This document shows, piece after piece, positions 1-6,092 of a stretch of DNA of 7,108 nt. The notes under the pieces were generated by a model. That model saw only the letters and a list, made by a program, of their open reading frames with translations, had not been told where the DNA came from and ran no database searches. The stretch spans positions 1 to 7,108 of the forward strand of contig JALHUQ010000237.1 of NCBI GenBank assembly GCA_022866645.1. The letters are read 5' to 3'. How positions within the stretch are numbered: position 1 is the stretch's first letter; every line of letters starts with the position of its first letter. The DNA is from Woeseiaceae bacterium (GTDB lineage: Bacteria; Pseudomonadota; Gammaproteobacteria; Steroidobacterales; Woeseiaceae). A program made the position numbers and the translations under genes.

Positions 1-255
1 CAGTTCGGTGTGGCGCCACCCAGGGAAGATCAATCGTCGGTTGGCGAAGCCGATTCCGGAAACTCGCCGCAGGCGGTAATCCCGGAACGTTCGGCGCAGG
101 CAGTTTCCTCGTCCGGCCCAGTCAATACGATGCAAGCGACGGATGGCGGCAATGCACCCGTCAGCGCTGTAGCGCCAACGGAAGATGAGCCGCCGTTGGA
201 TCTGGAATCGATTCGCAATGAATTGCAGAGGCGCAACGACGACGGCGACAACTAG
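1..255 (+). CDS. C-terminal tail of an unidentified protein (5' partial)
   Basis: The reading frame is open from the first base and ends in TAG, giving 84 visible residues. A GTG at position 10 lies in frame, but codons before it are also open and no ribosome binding site can be judged, so the true start is probably upstream. The visible part is rich in Ser, Ala, Pro, Gly and acidic residues, with no cysteine and no recognisable fold, as expected for a disordered tail. The last 25 residues change character: a Pro/Glu stretch (EDEPPLDLES) is followed by a short predicted amphipathic helix (IRNELQRR) and an acidic end (NDDGDN). The gene converges with the SYLF gene, whose stop lies 46 bases away. 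I do not recognise the family and infer no function. An overlapping minus-strand frame over the same bases is a shadow. Confidence 0.6.
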   Translation, partial: QFGVAPPREDQSSVGEADSGNSPQAVIPERSAQAVSSSGPVNTMQATDGGNAPVSAVAPTEDEPPLDLESIRNELQRRNDDGDN

Positions 256-301
256 TCCCTGGTTCGATCGCTCAACCCGCTCGCTGTCGGCCCGTTACGA
301 A

Positions 302-1111
302 CTAATTGTTCGGGTCGTATTCTTCGTCGGATGTGCCTGCATCGGGCAGGCCAAAAGTACGCACTTCCACTTGCTCATCCGTTACTGCCGGCGCGCCGTT
401 AGCGGTCATGCCGGGTTGTTTCGGCAGGCGGCTCGTCTGTGCGGTCAAAACCTGGACGAAGGTATTGGCGATGTCGGGTGCTATGTTGGGTGAACTGGCG
501 AAAATACGTTCGGGCGTCATGCTGCTGGAAGCATAAAAGGCCGCGTTTGCCTTGCGGTCCATAGTAACGCCAGCGCCCTCAAGCGCTACGCCCGCAAAAA
601 GCCCACGGTTGCGTGAGTAGGAATAGACTTCAGCTTTGAATTCGATGTCTGTCGCGATCGCCGCTTGACGGCCCAACGGTCCTGCCGCCACAGAGGCGTC
701 CGCCCCCAGCGTCAGTCGACCATTTTCAATTCCGTCAACGCCTTTGCGAGTTTTGAATACCAATATGATATCCGTTGACTGCGCACCAATTTGCCAGCCG
801 ACACTACCACCGGTCAACGCGATAAATGCAGGGTTACTCCATGAACCGTCGTCTTGCCGAACGACTATGATTCCCTTGCCGTGTCTGGCGCCCAATCCGA
901 ATGCCGCCTTGATAACGTTGGGTACCACAGCCACCGCGTAGGCCCGCGACAGTAGCGCCGGAGGCACCGTCTTTTCAGGTATCCGAAGCAGCTGTTCGAG
1001 AACATCGGCGGCGTCGCCGACGCGCTTTTCTTCACGCGAGGCTGCATTAGAAGTGCCGGCAAACAGCAGCGCGACAAGTACCGTTACGGCAATGAGTAGT
1101 TTTGAATTCAT
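302..1111 (-). CDS. Secreted SYLF-domain (Ysc84/DUF500-like) lipid-binding protein
   Basis: The 269-residue protein begins with a clear Sec signal peptide (MNSKLLIAVTVLVALLFAGT, likely cleavage after SNA at 23), so the mature protein is periplasmic. Residues about 30-230 match the SYLF family: an N-terminal helix (ADVLEQLLRIPEKTVP), the RAYAVAVVPNVIKAAFGLGA segment (57-76), GKGIIVVRQDDGSWSNPAFI (79-97), GGSVGWQIGAQSTDIILVF (101-119) and the late GLFAGVALEGAGVTMD motif (170-185). Eukaryotic SYLF proteins bind phosphoinositides and actin; the role of the bacterial ones is poorly known, and lipid binding is inferred from the family. The last 40 residues are an acidic, probably disordered tail. 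I chose ATG 1111 because it sits directly before the signal peptide. A GTG at 1174 overlaps the upstream protease stop by one base (TAGTG) but would add 21 residues before the signal. Neither start has a strong ribosome binding site. Last gene of the lemA operon. Confidence 0.88.
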   Translation of the reverse strand: MNSKLLIAVTVLVALLFAGTSNAASREEKRVGDAADVLEQLLRIPEKTVPPALLSRAYAVAVVPNVIKAAFGLGARHGKGIIVVRQDDGSWSNPAFIALTGGSVGWQIGAQSTDIILVFKTRKGVDGIENGRLTLGADASVAAGPLGRQAAIATDIEFKAEVYSYSRNRGLFAGVALEGAGVTMDRKANAAFYASSSMTPERIFASSPNIAPDIANTFVQVLTAQTSRLPKQPGMTANGAPAVTDEQVEVRTFGLPDAGTSDEEYDPNN

Positions 1112-1173
1112 GATTAATTGGATATCTGGTTCGCTCTGAAGTTCAATAATACGCCAGCTTCGAGGGCCGAGCA

Positions 1174-3102
1174 CTATCGGTATACGAGAATGGGCGGCAA
1201 GGGATAGTTCAGTGTCGCGCAGACGGCTCGCACAAGCTCTGCTTCAGCGATCGATAATTTGCCGTCGTGAGCGGCGGTCGCGCTGAGGGCGCGCAACAAG
1301 GAGGTCTGTCCCTTGCTGTTCAGACCCAGAAGGATGTCGAGGCACTGGCTGAGGATGGTGATCGTATGTTCGCGTTTAGAGTTGAATTCTGCGCCAACCG
1401 CCCATGCACCCAGCGTAGCCAATCCTTGTTCGAAAGCCGCGGACCTGTCAGCGTCTGTATCGTGGCCGTAGTCGGCAAGAATCCGCAACAGGTCAATGGC
1501 CGCTGACTGCAGTTGTTTGCGATTGGAGCGTCTCGCAGGGTGCTTGCCCGTCGGATTTATTGCCCGGCTGAGATTGCTGATCATAATTCGGTAAAAACAG
1601 AATTCGAACAACTCGATTTCACCGTCAATTTCGATCAGTCGGGTAGTCAGGGATTCGAGATAGGAAAGCTCTGTAGCGGGGCGCAACTTCAGCGCGGGAA
1701 ACGCGATCTCCAACAGGGGAAGTCGATATTCAGCACCTGTCGCCGCGAGTTCATCGTAGTAGCGGTGCACAAGTTGTGCGCGTTGTGCACCGAGTTGTTC
1801 CTGCACCAGCGTGAACTGTCGGTCCGTAACTTTTCCCGATCGGTCGAGAATCAGTGCCAAGGCGAGCAGGTAAGCGAACTCAGACGAATGAGCGGCGTGG
1901 TAAAGAGTTTCCGGAATCGAAAGGCGCAGATCGCGAGCGAATTCGACGTGCTCGTTCCTGGGCCGTCCAACAGTTTCCGCGATCGAATCCGCCAGAATTT
2001 TCGTTCCACCGCTGGCAATCGCCGTTGTGACCGTGCCGGCAAATGCCACTTGTTGCGAGTCGGTATCAGCAAGAGATTCTACAACGACGTTCCGTTGGTG
2101 GAGGTCGACGCGCGGAAAATCAGTTTCTGTGAAGCTGGGATCGAGTGCCTGGATACGTTCGACCAGGGGAGGGTGCGTCGCGAACAGCCCCGTGAGCTTT
2201 GCTCCGCTCCCAAACAGCATATGGCTGACTTCCTCGGGATCAGTTGCGTTGATCCGGGATCCTGCGCCAAAGCCGCCGATTTTCTTCAGCGCACCAGAGA
2301 TACCGCCACTTTGCCGAGTGAACTGAACAGCAGACGCATCAGCAAGAAATTCGCGCTGTCGCGACACACCGGCCTTGATCATGCGGGCGAAAAAAACACC
2401 GATGGCGCCCAGTATTGCGAGACCGGCGCCGACCACAAGAACCCCGGGATGAACACGATTGCGGCTAGTTAAGAAATTGCCGGTGCGGTAAGTCCCGCGC
2501 AAAACGAATCGCCCAATCAAGCCGATGGCCATGATTCCGAACAGCACACCCATCAGTCGGACGTTGAGTTTCATGTCGCCATTCAATATGTGGCTGAATT
2601 CGTGAGCGATGACACCTTGTAACTCGTCGCGATCGAGGCGCTCAAGCGTACCGCGCGTAACGGCGACTGCAGCATCACTGGGTGAAAAGCCCGCAGCAAA
2701 CGCATTGATTCCCTGTTCTTCCTCAAGCACATAGATCTCGGGAACCGGCACGCCGGAAGCAATCGCCATCTCTTCGACGACGTTTCGGAGCCGGCGCCGC
2801 AGCGGATCCTGAACCGACGTCGGAACTAAAGTGCCGCCCATATCGATCGCGACTTGACCACCGCCTGCAGACAGTCGTGAGGTCTTGTACAGGCTCGACC
2901 CGACGATGAAAAGGGTTGTGATTAAAGCGGTAACCGCCAGGGTTCCAGTCTGGTTACCCGGCGGCAAGCCTGAGAACATTTGCAGGGCGAAGCCCACAAT
3001 AGCAGTTACGACCATGACGATTGCGACAGTCGCGAGCACGTAAACAAAGACCAGGCGTCGCGTCGAACGGCGCGCCTGGTCCTGGGCGTCAAAGAAATTC
3101 AC
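1174..3102 (-). CDS. HtpX-like M48 family membrane metalloprotease with long C-terminal extension
   Basis: The 642-residue protein combines an HtpX-type protease with an extra domain region. Two N-terminal membrane segments (about 17-41 and 54-72) precede the zinc site HEFSH (167-171). Two more hydrophobic segments follow (about 182-200 and 220-240), then the third zinc ligand in RQREFLADASA (E251) and the family motif FATHPPLVERI (307-317). This is the M48B layout: an inner-membrane zinc endopeptidase degrading damaged or misfolded membrane proteins. E. coli HtpX has about 293 residues, so about 320 are additional. They are mainly helical and contain two stretches resembling TerB-like repeats (LILDRSGKVTD near 417-427; AHDGKLSIAEAELV near 611-624). 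The GTG start is supported by the opening MNFFDAQDQARR, typical of this subfamily as I recall it, although no good ribosome binding site precedes it. It starts 14 bases after lemA ends, suggesting translational coupling. Substrate unknown. Confidence 0.9.
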   Translation of the reverse strand: MNFFDAQDQARRSTRRLVFVYVLATVAIVMVVTAIVGFALQMFSGLPPGNQTGTLAVTALITTLFIVGSSLYKTSRLSAGGGQVAIDMGGTLVPTSVQDPLRRRLRNVVEEMAIASGVPVPEIYVLEEEQGINAFAAGFSPSDAAVAVTRGTLERLDRDELQGVIAHEFSHILNGDMKLNVRLMGVLFGIMAIGLIGRFVLRGTYRTGNFLTSRNRVHPGVLVVGAGLAILGAIGVFFARMIKAGVSRQREFLADASAVQFTRQSGGISGALKKIGGFGAGSRINATDPEEVSHMLFGSGAKLTGLFATHPPLVERIQALDPSFTETDFPRVDLHQRNVVVESLADTDSQQVAFAGTVTTAIASGGTKILADSIAETVGRPRNEHVEFARDLRLSIPETLYHAAHSSEFAYLLALALILDRSGKVTDRQFTLVQEQLGAQRAQLVHRYYDELAATGAEYRLPLLEIAFPALKLRPATELSYLESLTTRLIEIDGEIELFEFCFYRIMISNLSRAINPTGKHPARRSNRKQLQSAAIDLLRILADYGHDTDADRSAAFEQGLATLGAWAVGAEFNSKREHTITILSQCLDILLGLNSKGQTSLLRALSATAAHDGKLSIAEAELVRAVCATLNYPLPPILVYR

Positions 3103-3116
3103 TTAGCGAATAGCGT

Positions 3117-3704
3117 CTAAAAGGAAACTTCCGGCGCGCCGCGCATTTCCTCCGACTCAATCTCAAGGAAGCTCGCAACTTTGAAGCTGAAGAAACCGGC
3201 GATTACATTGTTCGGAAAGTTCTCGACCCAGTTATTGTAGGCAAGGACCGCATCGTTGAAAGCTTGTCTCGCAAACGCGACCTTGTTTTCCGTGCTGGCA
3301 AGCTCTTCCTGAAACTGGATCATATTTTGATTCGCTTTAAGATCAGGATAAGCTTCCGACAAAGCAAACAGCCGACCCAGAGCGCTGCCAAGAGCGCCTT
3401 CGGACGCACCGAGTTTTTTAATGGCTTCTGCGTTGGCTGGATCCGCTTTGGCAGCGTCAAGACTGGAAACGGCGCTGTTTCGTGCCGATATAACAGCCTC
3501 CAGGGTTCCGCGCTCGTGTTTCATGTATCCCTTGACGGCCTCAATAAGGTTAGGGATCAGATCATGACGACGGGTCAACTGCACATCGATTTGCGCGAAA
3601 GCGTTACGAACGCGGTTGCGCTTATTGACCAGGCTGTTGTATATGCCAACCGCCCAAAAAACGATCGCGGCAATTACGCCCAGGAATATCAAAAATGAAA
3701 TCAC
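3117..3704 (-). CDS. lemA: LemA family membrane-anchored protein
   Basis: The 195-residue protein has one N-terminal membrane anchor (ISFLIFLGVIAAIVFWAVGI, 2-21) followed at once by the LemA signature: YNSLVNKRNRVRNAFAQIDV (22-41) and QLTRRHDLIPNLIEAVKGYM (42-61). The rest is a long helical bundle with conserved FALSEAYPDLKANQNM (113-128), FQEELASTENKVAFARQAFN (131-150) and YNNWVENFPNNVIAGFFSF (156-174). LemA proteins are inner-membrane proteins with a coiled-coil exported domain. Their biochemical role is unclear, but they are often next to M48 proteases, as here. The start is GTG at 3704, where an AGGAG lies seven bases upstream and the length matches the family. A longer frame up to 3791 is open but has no family similarity before residue 30. 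First gene of the lemA-protease-SYLF operon. Its start codon lies inside the start of divergent apbE. Confidence 0.93.
   Translation of the reverse strand: MISFLIFLGVIAAIVFWAVGIYNSLVNKRNRVRNAFAQIDVQLTRRHDLIPNLIEAVKGYMKHERGTLEAVISARNSAVSSLDAAKADPANAEAIKKLGASEGALGSALGRLFALSEAYPDLKANQNMIQFQEELASTENKVAFARQAFNDAVLAYNNWVENFPNNVIAGFFSFKVASFLEIESEEMRGAPEVSF
3682..3685 (+). promoter_or_regulatory. Weak ribosome binding site of apbE (AGGA)
   Basis: AGGA lies nine bases before ATG 3695, within the lemA coding region on the opposite strand. It is modest but supports this start, and no other in-frame ATG preserves the apbE signal peptide. Confidence 0.45.
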
Positions 3705-4732
3705 TGTTCCGCTCCTACTCAAAAGGTTGTCGACCCAAGCATAACCTTCACTTTGGGCTAAAACTAGCAACGCTGCTGCTATTCCTGCCATTCCCTGTCA
3801 ATGCTGAATGGTTTGGTGATGCGCGTCCGATGATGGGTACTGAAGTGAGCGTCTACCTCTGGAGCGACGACGCCGAAGCGGGTCTTGCCAATGTTGAGGC
3901 GGTATTTCAGGAGGCGGATCGCATCGACCGGCTCATGAGTACCTACAAAGATGATAGCGAAATCTCGAAAATCAACCGTCTTGCGGCTGACGCGCCGGTC
4001 AGCTCTGGCGAGGAGCTGTATCAGTTAATCTCCCGATCGCTGGAAATATCGGTTCTGACGCAGGGGGCGTTCGACATCACTTACGAGAGCGTGGGCCAGC
4101 ACTTCGACTTTAGAGCGCGCCAGCGACCCGACGAGGCGACGATAAAGTCTGAGCTCGAAAACATTGATTTTCGTTTCGTGCAACTGGACGCCGCGACACG
4201 GACGGTCGCCTTCAAAAAGCAGGGCGTACGAATCAATCTTGGTGGTATCGCGAAGGGCTATGTCGTTGAGTGCGGCATCAATATTCTGCGAGCGAAGGGC
4301 GTAGAAAACGCAATTGTTACGGCAGGCGGAGATACCCGGCTACTTGGAGACCGCCGTGGCCGTCCATGGATGGTGGGTATCCGGGACCCGAGGAAGGACG
4401 GCGAGGTCGCCATTTCCCTGCCGCTCCAGGATGAGGCGATCTCTACTTCGGGCGACTATGAGCGGTATTTTGAGGAAGATGGCGTCCGTTACCACCACAT
4501 CATTCAGCCGAGTACCGGGAGGTCCGCCACCGGTGTGCACAGCGCCACCGTTTTCGGCCCGGACGCGGTGACAACGGATGCCTTATCAACCAGCGTCTTC
4601 GTCATGGGCGTGGACCAGGGACTGCGAATGATCGCCACGCTTCCGGACTACGAAAGCATTGTGATCGACGCCGACGGCCGGGTGTTTTTCTCTGACGGGC
4701 TCGAGCAGCCGGAAAAACGTACTGTTGAATAG
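3695..4732 (+). CDS. apbE: FAD:protein FMN transferase (ApbE/flavin transferase), exported
   Basis: ApbE enzymes use Mg2+ and FAD to attach FMN covalently to a Thr or Ser of exported flavoproteins such as NqrB, NqrC or RnfG. The 345 residues show family motifs in order: MGTEV (47-51), MSTYKDDSEISKIN (81-94), GAFDITYESV (124-133), INLGGIAKGY (180-189), TAGGDT (209-214), STSGDYERYF (250-259), HHIIQPSTG (267-275) and TTDALSTSVFVMG (293-305), the last containing the metal-binding region. The N-terminus is basic with a hydrophobic core (LKLATLLLFLPFPVNA) and likely signal peptidase I cleavage after A37. No lipobox is present, unlike many ApbE lipoproteins. Position 271 is Gln where Asp is common (HIIDP.TG). 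The next in-frame ATGs are inside the MMGTEV motif, so ATG 3695 must be the start. Its first ten bases overlap the lemA start. No flavoprotein target is encoded in the window. Confidence 0.94.
   Translation: MKSLFRSYSKGCRPKHNLHFGLKLATLLLFLPFPVNAEWFGDARPMMGTEVSVYLWSDDAEAGLANVEAVFQEADRIDRLMSTYKDDSEISKINRLAADAPVSSGEELYQLISRSLEISVLTQGAFDITYESVGQHFDFRARQRPDEATIKSELENIDFRFVQLDAATRTVAFKKQGVRINLGGIAKGYVVECGINILRAKGVENAIVTAGGDTRLLGDRRGRPWMVGIRDPRKDGEVAISLPLQDEAISTSGDYERYFEEDGVRYHHIIQPSTGRSATGVHSATVFGPDAVTTDALSTSVFVMGVDQGLRMIATLPDYESIVIDADGRVFFSDGLEQPEKRTVE
3712..3716 (-). promoter_or_regulatory. Ribosome binding site of lemA (AGGAG)
   Basis: On the minus strand AGGAG stands seven bases before GTG at 3704. 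It decides the lemA start against the longer open frame beginning at 3791. The site lies within the first codons of divergent apbE. Confidence 0.75.
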
Positions 4733-4749
4733 ACGAAAAAAACCGCGGA

Positions 4750-4767
4750 TGTCGCAGAAAGGCGACG
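4750..4767. terminator. Weak stem-loop after apbE, possible terminator
   Basis: TGTCGC and GCGACG can pair over a six-base loop (AGAAAG), with one G-T wobble, 18 bases after the apbE stop. An A-run lies just before it (4736-4742) and only a mixed T-rich stretch (TTTCACTTT) after it, so a factor-independent terminator on the plus strand is possible but weak. Confidence 0.25.
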
Positions 4768-4776
4768 GCATTTCAC

Positions 4777-4804
4777 TTTAAATTCAGACTGATACGCTTA
4801 TTAT
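4777..4804 (+). promoter_or_regulatory. Possible sigma70-type promoter for the TlpA/coiled-coil/TPR operon
   Basis: TTTAAA (4777-4782; four of six to TTGACA) is separated by 16 bases from TATTAT (4799-4804; five of six to TATAAT). Transcription from here would leave a leader of about 200 bases before ATG 5016. Read by eye only; other promoters nearer the gene cannot be excluded. Confidence 0.3.
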
Positions 4805-4925
4805 AGGCGTCTGGCTGAGGGTAAAAAATATCGTTGGGAATAATGCCGATTTAACGTAATCTGTAACGATTGCGTGGATTCGCTGTCTCAGTTGTGCCGT
4901 CATTATGTTTAGGAAAAACGGGTTG

Positions 4926-4941
4926 TGTGACGATTATCACG
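4926..4941. promoter_or_regulatory. CRP/FNR-family-like binding palindrome
   Basis: TGTGA-N6-TCACG matches the core CRP consensus TGTGA-N6-TCACA at nine of ten positions. The TGA/TCA spacing also fits FNR sites, but the G in TGTGA favours CRP or Vfr. The centre lies about 82 bases before the ATG at 5016. It is downstream of the promoter candidate at 4777-4804, so it would repress that promoter or serve another one. I found no clear -10 box at the expected distance after it. Confidence 0.4.
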
Positions 4942-5002
4942 GCTCAGGATGGCTGTGGCTGTCACCATTCGTGGTCGTCGGAAGGAATCGGACAGGAAAC
5001 AC

Positions 5003-5007
5003 AAGGA
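5003..5007 (+). promoter_or_regulatory. Ribosome binding site of the TlpA-like gene (AAGGA)
   Basis: AAGGA lies eight bases before ATG 5016. It selects this start, which begins directly with a signal peptide, over the in-frame ATG at 4905. Confidence 0.7.
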
Positions 5008-5015
5008 ACGGACTG

Positions 5016-5513
5016 ATGAAAATCAAGAATTTGACTTTAGGGCTAATGGTCACCGTATTTGCGGCGACGTCGCTCGCGTCTTCAGGGCTTGAGGGGCAAT
5101 TGGCGCCGGATTTCGCTCTCAAGAGCTCAACGGGCGAGAACCTGCGTCTCTCCGAGTATCGCGGCGATGTTGTGATGCTCAACTTCTGGGCGACCTGGTG
5201 TGGTCCGTGTCGTCAGGAGATGCCATTGCTCGATGAGCTGTACAAACGCTATGAACGCGTCGGATTCAATTTGTTGGGTGTGAACATCGACGATGATTCT
5301 CGCCGGGCGATGCAGATGATCGAAGAATTGGGCGTGAATTTCCCGGTGCTCTTCGATGCCAGAAAAGAGGTCAGCAAGCTTTATGAGGTTGAAGCGATGC
5401 CAGTCACCGTGTTGATCGATCGTGAAGGTAACGTTCGGTATGTTCATCACGGATACAAGCCAGGGTACGAGGACAAATATCTCGACCAGATTCGTTCGTT
5501 GCTCAGAGAGTAA
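5016..5513 (+). CDS. TlpA/ResA-type periplasmic thiol-disulfide oxidoreductase
   Basis: This 165-residue thioredoxin-fold protein starts with a signal peptide (MKIKNLTLGLMVTVFAATSL, likely cleaved near A21). The mature part opens with the TlpA/AhpC-TSA hallmark GQLAPDFALKSSTGENLRLS (27-46), then LNFWATWCGPCRQEMPLLDE (55-74) with the redox pair C62-G-P-C65, GVNIDDDS (88-95), and the cis-proline loop VEAMPVTVLID (125-135, P129). These are the only two cysteines. Family members reduce or exchange disulfides in the periplasm, for example in cytochrome c maturation or copper-site assembly; the client here is unknown. The absence of a membrane anchor points to a soluble periplasmic form. TlpA-like genes are often near apbE in Proteobacteria, but here 283 bases separate them, so they may be transcribed separately. 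The coiled-coil gene follows after 30 bases. Confidence 0.93.
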   Translation: MKIKNLTLGLMVTVFAATSLASSGLEGQLAPDFALKSSTGENLRLSEYRGDVVMLNFWATWCGPCRQEMPLLDELYKRYERVGFNLLGVNIDDDSRRAMQMIEELGVNFPVLFDARKEVSKLYEVEAMPVTVLIDREGNVRYVHHGYKPGYEDKYLDQIRSLLRE

Positions 5514-5530
5514 CGTATGCGTCTGTCGGC

Positions 5531-5535
5531 AGGAG
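5531..5535 (+). promoter_or_regulatory. Ribosome binding site of the coiled-coil protein gene (AGGAG)
   Basis: AGGAG lies eight bases before the GTG at 5544. It supports a GTG start for a protein that then begins with a textbook signal peptide. Confidence 0.7.
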
Positions 5536-5543
5536 AATAGATA

Positions 5544-6089
5544 GTGACGAAGACATTGATCAGTCTGATCGCCGCCGCAGCACTCGCATTCAGTGCAACT
5601 ACGGTGGCGCAGGAGGCAGCGGACGCGGGATCCAGCGAGCAATTCCGGGGCCTGGATCAGGACGTGCAGACATTGAAAAAAGAAGTTCTTGATTTGAATC
5701 GGGACCTGTTCCTGCTCGAAGAGGAGCTGCTGTTTCCTGCTAACTCGCAAGTCGCATTTTTCATATCCATGGACGTTGGTGAATATTTCGAACTCGATTC
5801 TGTCAACATCAAAATTGACGGCAAGGAAGTGGCGAATTACCTCTATACGGCTCGTGAAGCTGAGGCGTTGGTTCGTGGTGGCGTTCAGCGTGTTCACATG
5901 GCCAATCTCAAGACCGGTGACCATGAGTTGGTCGCAATCTTCACAGGAAAGGGTCCGCACATTCGTGACTATCGCCGTGGGGCGACCTTAAATTTCAACA
6001 AGGGCATCGGCGCAAAATATGTAGAGCTAGAAATAACGGATCGGGTCAAGAAGCAGCAGCCTGAATTCGTCGTCAAAGAGTGGGAGTGA
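5544..6089 (+). CDS. Secreted coiled-coil plus beta-rich protein of unknown function
   Basis: I cannot assign this 181-residue protein to a characterised family. It has a signal peptide (MTKTLISLIAAAALAFSATT, likely cleaved after VA at 22). Residues about 35-62 form a charged heptad-like helix (GLDQDVQTLKKEVLDLNRDL then LFLLEEELL), a probable coiled coil for oligomerisation. Residues about 67-165 look beta-rich, with alternating patterns (QVAFFISMDVGEYFELDSVN; IKIDGKEVANYLYT; VQRVHMANLKTGDHELVAIF; AKYVELEI), resembling a small beta-sandwich with a PEGA-like 'KIDGKEV...LKTGDHEL' rhythm. The tail is charged (VKKQQPEFVVKEWE). It has no cysteine, so it is not an obvious TlpA client. The gene lies 30 bases after the TlpA-like gene and its TGA is three bases before the TPR gene's TTG start. 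That coupling suggests the two products work together in the periplasm; the function is inference only. Confidence 0.85.
   Translation: MTKTLISLIAAAALAFSATTVAQEAADAGSSEQFRGLDQDVQTLKKEVLDLNRDLFLLEEELLFPANSQVAFFISMDVGEYFELDSVNIKIDGKEVANYLYTAREAEALVRGGVQRVHMANLKTGDHELVAIFTGKGPHIRDYRRGATLNFNKGIGAKYVELEITDRVKKQQPEFVVKEWE
6082..6086 (+). promoter_or_regulatory. Ribosome binding site of the TPR gene (GGGAG), inside the preceding gene
   Basis: GGGAG falls in the last sense codons of the coiled-coil gene, six bases before TTG 6093 and directly before the TGA at 6087-6089. It supports the unusual TTG start and translational coupling. Confidence 0.6.
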
Positions 6090-6092
6090 TTT

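Larger units (their letters stand above)
4733..5015. other. Intergenic leader between apbE and the TlpA-like gene
   Basis: This 283-base stretch carries no convincing gene. A frame opening at ATG 4905 is in frame with the downstream gene but would only add a non-conserved 37-residue N-terminus ahead of a good signal peptide. The region is more AT-rich in its first 130 bases than the genes around it. I see the weak stem-loop at 4750-4767, a possible promoter at 4777-4804, a CRP/FNR-like palindrome at 4926-4941, a short tandem GGCTGT repeat at 4951-4962 and the ribosome binding site at 5003-5007. No riboswitch fold was recognised by eye. Confidence 0.6.

Noticed and set aside
256..301. Bidirectional terminator between the converging genes
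   Set aside because: GTTCG and CGAAC could pair across this gap, but the loop is about 30 bases and no T-run follows on either strand.
1112..1174. GTG 1174 as the start of the SYLF protein
   Set aside because: It makes an appealing TAGTG overlap with the protease stop, but it would put 21 residues before the signal peptide. ATG 1111 fits better, though neither has a strong ribosome binding site.
1513..2472. Plus-strand open frame of 319 codons antisense to the M48 protease
   Set aside because: It lies entirely opposite a confidently identified protease, its product has no recognisable domain or signal, and its composition (many Arg, Cys, Ser, Phe) is typical of an antisense shadow.
3728..3730. 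Cysteine near the apbE N-terminus (C12) as a lipoprotein cysteine
   Set aside because: It comes before the hydrophobic core rather than after it and is preceded by SKG rather than a lipobox, so cleavage by signal peptidase I after A37 is more likely.
3705..3791. Extended lemA N-terminus from the longer open frame
   Set aside because: LemA proteins begin with the membrane anchor itself. The GTG at 3704 has AGGAG seven bases upstream, and the extra 29 residues look unrelated to the family.
4905..5015. Upstream ATG as the start of the TlpA-like protein
   Set aside because: It would place 37 non-conserved residues before a good signal peptide, and the CRP-like site would fall in coding sequence. 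ATG 5016 has AAGGA at eight bases.
5127..5960. Minus-strand open frame of 277 codons opposite the TlpA-like and coiled-coil genes
   Set aside because: It crosses the boundary of two well-supported genes, is rich in His, Cys and Gln as antisense frames often are, and shows no family motif.
5973..5999. RRGATLNF in the coiled-coil protein as an ApbE flavinylation site
   Set aside because: It resembles the SGAT-type motif of NqrC and RnfG, but the leading Ser is Arg and the acceptor Thr/Ser position is Asn, and the protein shows no FMN-binding domain.
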